A program made the position numbers and the translations under genes. 5,517 nt of DNA. It comes from Clostridia bacterium (GTDB taxonomy: Bacteria > Bacillota_A > Clostridia > Christensenellales > Aristaeellaceae). The stretch is taken from assembly GCA_017481185.1 (NCBI GenBank), contig JAFUPO010000095.1, forward strand, positions 1-5,517, read 5' to 3'. Under the pieces are notes generated by a model, which worked only from the letters and a program-made list of their open reading frames with translations, was not told where the DNA came from and did not search any database. The stretch's first letter is position 1. Each line of letters begins with the position of its first letter. Positions 5,334 through 5,517 of the stretch are shown here, piece by piece.

Positions 5334-5517
5334 TTATTCTTTCTTAGCGTTTCCAGGCAGCCCCTTGGAGTACAGGATGCCGCAGGTCACATAGGTCGTA
5401 TGCTTCGTTGTTAATACAGCAATCTCTCGCTCTTGAGCCATTTCAAGAATATCCTCGCCGGGTATCTTGCCCCGTGAAAACACGATGCAGGTGATGTCCA
5501 GCATCTCAGCGGTGCGG
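5334..5517 (-). CDS. DRTGG-domain protein, N-terminus beyond the window edge (partial)
   Basis: Sixty codons and a TAA stop (5336-5334) run in from the right edge. The residues align without gaps to the C-terminal half of the DRTGG protein at 3189-3533. Both share a Cys at the same place in the strand (ITCIVF versus MSCVIV), an L-E-x-A-x-E helix, a second Cys in a TY/AY-xx-CG motif exactly 35 residues later, and the ending GLPG. I count about 17 identities over about 55 positions. It is therefore a diverged tandem-operon paralogue, and the whole protein is expected to be about 110-120 residues. It is the first gene seen of the upstream operon, 38 nt before the ATPase gene; more operon genes may lie further upstream. 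No catalytic motif is present. The call rests on the paralogue and on the known co-occurrence of DRTGG proteins with this ATPase and hydrogenase-like pair. Confidence 0.87.
   Translation of the reverse strand, partial: RTAEMLDITCIVFSRGKIPGEDILEMAQEREIAVLTTKHTTYVTCGILYSKGLPGNAKKE

Noticed and set aside
1..5517. CRISPR arrays, tRNA or rRNA genes, insertion sequences, attachment sites
   Set aside because: No direct repeat series, tRNA-like cloverleaf, transposase-like protein or terminal inverted repeats were seen. Coding genes and the 167-nt intergenic region account for the whole window.

Overview
The window reads as part of a hydrogen-metabolism locus from a strictly anaerobic Gram-positive bacterium, most likely class Clostridia. 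This rests on the gene content (subunits of an NAD-linked, electron-bifurcating type [FeFe]-hydrogenase, a hydrogenase-like iron-sulfur protein and DRTGG-domain proteins), on the strong purine-rich ribosome binding sites (AGGAGG type) before nearly every gene, and on the tight packing. The genus cannot be named from the sequence alone. All nine genes lie on the minus strand, so transcription runs from high to low coordinates. No plus-strand gene is supported.

Upstream block (5517 down to 2483), a likely signalling operon. In transcription order it holds the C-terminal end of a DRTGG-domain protein (cut by the window edge), an RsbW/SpoIIAB-like ATPase-kinase domain protein, a 433-residue [FeFe]-hydrogenase-like protein with three accessory [4Fe-4S] sites and a modified H-cluster pocket, a complete second DRTGG-domain protein, and a PHP-domain metallophosphoesterase. 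Gaps are 38, 21, 13 and 4 nt. The PHP stop codon lies inside a 15-bp hairpin that looks like the operon's terminator.

Intergenic region (2316-2482, 167 nt). It holds the terminator, a perfect 9-bp dyad, a candidate extended -10 promoter, and a leader with a perfect 10-bp hairpin. The loop of that hairpin is complementary to the 7 nt just before the Shine-Dalgarno sequence, so an H-type pseudoknot or a pair of interleaved operators is possible.

Downstream block (2315 down to 1 and beyond), the hydrogenase operon. It holds a NuoE/HydC-like [2Fe-2S] subunit, a stand-alone HATPase protein, a small [2Fe-2S]-ferredoxin-like protein (4-nt ATGA overlap), and the first 292 residues of the NuoF/HydB-like flavin subunit. 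The catalytic HydA gene is expected just beyond position 1 but is not in the window.

Working model (inference): the downstream operon makes the NADH/ferredoxin-linked hydrogenase. The upstream operon makes a sensor, built from a hydrogenase-like redox or H2-responsive protein, an anti-sigma-type kinase, a possible phosphatase (PHP) and two DRTGG ligand-binding proteins, that tunes hydrogenase synthesis or activity. The individual families and this kind of neighbourhood are known in Clostridia. The signalling circuit and the leader structure are what deserve attention.
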